Source: Roseivirga sp. UBA6052 (lineage in GTDB: Bacteria > Bacteroidota > Bacteroidia > Cytophagales > Cyclobacteriaceae). From it: DNA of 64,000 nucleotides. Each line of letters starts with the position of its first letter. Position 1 is the stretch's first letter. Below, in pieces: positions 63,246-64,000 of this stretch. A program made the position numbers and the translations under genes. The notes under the pieces are model-generated. The model was given only the letters and a program-made list of their open reading frames with translations. It searched no databases and was not told the DNA's origin. Where the stretch lies: the NCBI GenBank assembly GCA_002427755.1, contig DIYO01000009.1, positions 561,296-625,295 of the forward strand, given 5' to 3'.

Positions 63246-64000
63246 ATGTACAAGGGAAGAGGCGCTCAAATTCAGGTAAAAAACAGGTTCTTAAAGCATG
63301 AATATGTGCAGGAACACCTGGAAGCAATTGATGAATTTGATGAAGAAGCCCCTCGCTCCAAATACATTCCCATCTTTCCAAAAACCATTGTCAATAAAGT
63401 AGAAAGTCCTGATGTGGGCATGGATTACTCCATCAACCCATATCAAGGCTGCGAGCATGGCTGCATCTATTGTTTTGCACGGAATTCTCATGAATATTGG
63501 GGCTACAATGCGGGATTAGACTTTGAGCGGGTGATCTTGTTCAAGGAAAATGCACCTCAGCTTTTAGAGAAACATCTCCAAAAACCCACATGGAATCCTG
63601 CGACCATAGTGCTTTCTGGAAATACGGATTGCTACCAACCTTTAGAGCGGCAAAAGCGAATCACAAGAGGCATGCTAGAGGTCTTTTTGAAGTATAGAAA
63701 CCCTGTGGGTATCATCACTAAAAATGCACTGATCACCAGAGATTTGGATATTCTGGGTGAATTGTCGGACATGACCTTAACGACCGTTCTCTTTTCGATT
63801 ACCTCTCTTAAAGAAGAAGTGCGTAGAAAGCTTGAACCTAGAACCGCTACAGCCAAACAAAAACTTAAAGCTGTTGAGAAATTGAGCAAACGAGGAATTC
63901 CTGTTAGAATCATGATTGGTCCGATCATTCCGGGCCTCAATGACCATGAGATTCCGAACATTATGGAGGCTGCAAGTAATGCTGGAGCCTTGACTGCCGG
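63246..64000 (+). CDS. PA0069-family radical SAM protein (3' end missing)
   Basis: An open frame from ATG at 63246 to the right edge, about 251 codons. The radical SAM cluster site is C69, C73 and C76 in GCEHGCIYCFAR, after MDYSINPYQ. GNTDCYQPLERQ, ITKNALITRDLDIL, FSITSLKEEVRRKLEPRTA and PVRIMIGPIIPGLND follow. These are the marks of the PA0069/Rv2578c radical SAM group related to spore photoproduct lyase; the reaction is not established. It is separated from the ROK gene by the structured region, so it is probably expressed independently. Confidence 0.88.
   Translation, partial: MYKGRGAQIQVKNRFLKHEYVQEHLEAIDEFDEEAPRSKYIPIFPKTIVNKVESPDVGMDYSINPYQGCEHGCIYCFARNSHEYWGYNAGLDFERVILFKENAPQLLEKHLQKPTWNPATIVLSGNTDCYQPLERQKRITRGMLEVFLKYRNPVGIITKNALITRDLDILGELSDMTLTTVLFSITSLKEEVRRKLEPRTATAKQKLKAVEKLSKRGIPVRIMIGPIIPGLNDHEIPNIMEAASNAGALTA

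Noticed and set aside
63632..63961. Minus-strand 109-codon frame near the right edge
   Set aside because: It lies opposite the radical SAM gene, whose cluster motif and long open frame are clear.
1..64000. CRISPR arrays, tRNA/rRNA genes, transposases or phage genes
   Set aside because: No regularly spaced repeats, cloverleaf-like intergenic segments or mobile-element proteins were seen; the gaps are short and mostly explained by hairpins and promoters.

Overview
The window comes from the chromosome of a Bacteroidota bacterium. I infer a gliding or T9SS-bearing environmental, probably marine, member of the Cytophagales or a neighbouring order. The evidence is a complete porP-gldKLMN cluster, an sprE/porW-like lipoprotein, a protein with a T9SS C-terminal sorting domain, a SusC/SusD pair, the Bacteroidota-style split ATP synthase operon, eukaryote-like IleRS, and AT-rich DNA with a TAnnTTTG-type promoter. 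There are no tRNA or rRNA genes, CRISPR arrays, insertion sequences or prophage genes. The first gene is cut by the left edge and the last by the right edge.

Layout. (1) 1-5.4 kb: the end of a giant modular T9SS-secreted surface protein, then a minus-strand methyltransferase / polytopic membrane protein pair. (2) 5.4-13.3 kb, minus strand: atpG, A, H, F, E and B, preceded by two small membrane proteins (AtpI/AtpZ type), a secreted protein, a bactofilin and an M23 peptidase. The beta and epsilon subunits are not here. (3) 13.4-20.1 kb, plus strand: the SprE/PorW-like lipoprotein, a class A penicillin-binding protein and uvrC. (4) 20.1-29.5 kb, minus strand: a BamA-like barrel, a DUF4271 protein, a HemD-like protein, porP and gldK, L, M, N. 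(5) 29.5-39.6 kb, housekeeping: hemW, a DUF721 protein, lspA, ileS, an MMPL/RND exporter, a dGTPase and one unknown membrane protein. (6) 39.9-56.3 kb, accessory nutrient locus: susC, susD, three tandem ~1090-residue FG-GAP/VCBS plus ASPIC/UnbV lipoproteins with a small lipoprotein between the first two, and a vanadium-dependent haloperoxidase-type lipoprotein with all its vanadate ligands. (7) 56.5-63.0 kb, sugar module: an SSS sodium symporter, an amylosucrase-type GH13, an oligo-1,6-glucosidase-type GH13 and a ROK sugar kinase. (8) 63.2 kb to the edge: a PA0069-type radical SAM protein.

How the parts may work together. Regions 6 and 7 read as a possible uptake and breakdown route. SusCD and the surface lipoproteins would capture and import a ligand across the outer membrane. 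The SSS protein would carry a solute across the inner membrane. The two GH13 enzymes lack signal peptides and would act on sucrose or short alpha-glucosides in the cytoplasm, and the ROK kinase would phosphorylate the hexose. Whether regions 6 and 7 share a substrate is inference: intrinsic terminators separate several of the genes. The repeated FG-GAP/ASPIC lipoproteins beside SusCD and the haloperoxidase are the least understood part and the best candidate for an undescribed system. Other points worth a look are hairpins that overlap gene starts (SSS/amylosucrase, susD/FG-GAP, atpE/atpF), a strongly folded intergenic region at 63.0 kb, and two repeat-like intergenic elements.
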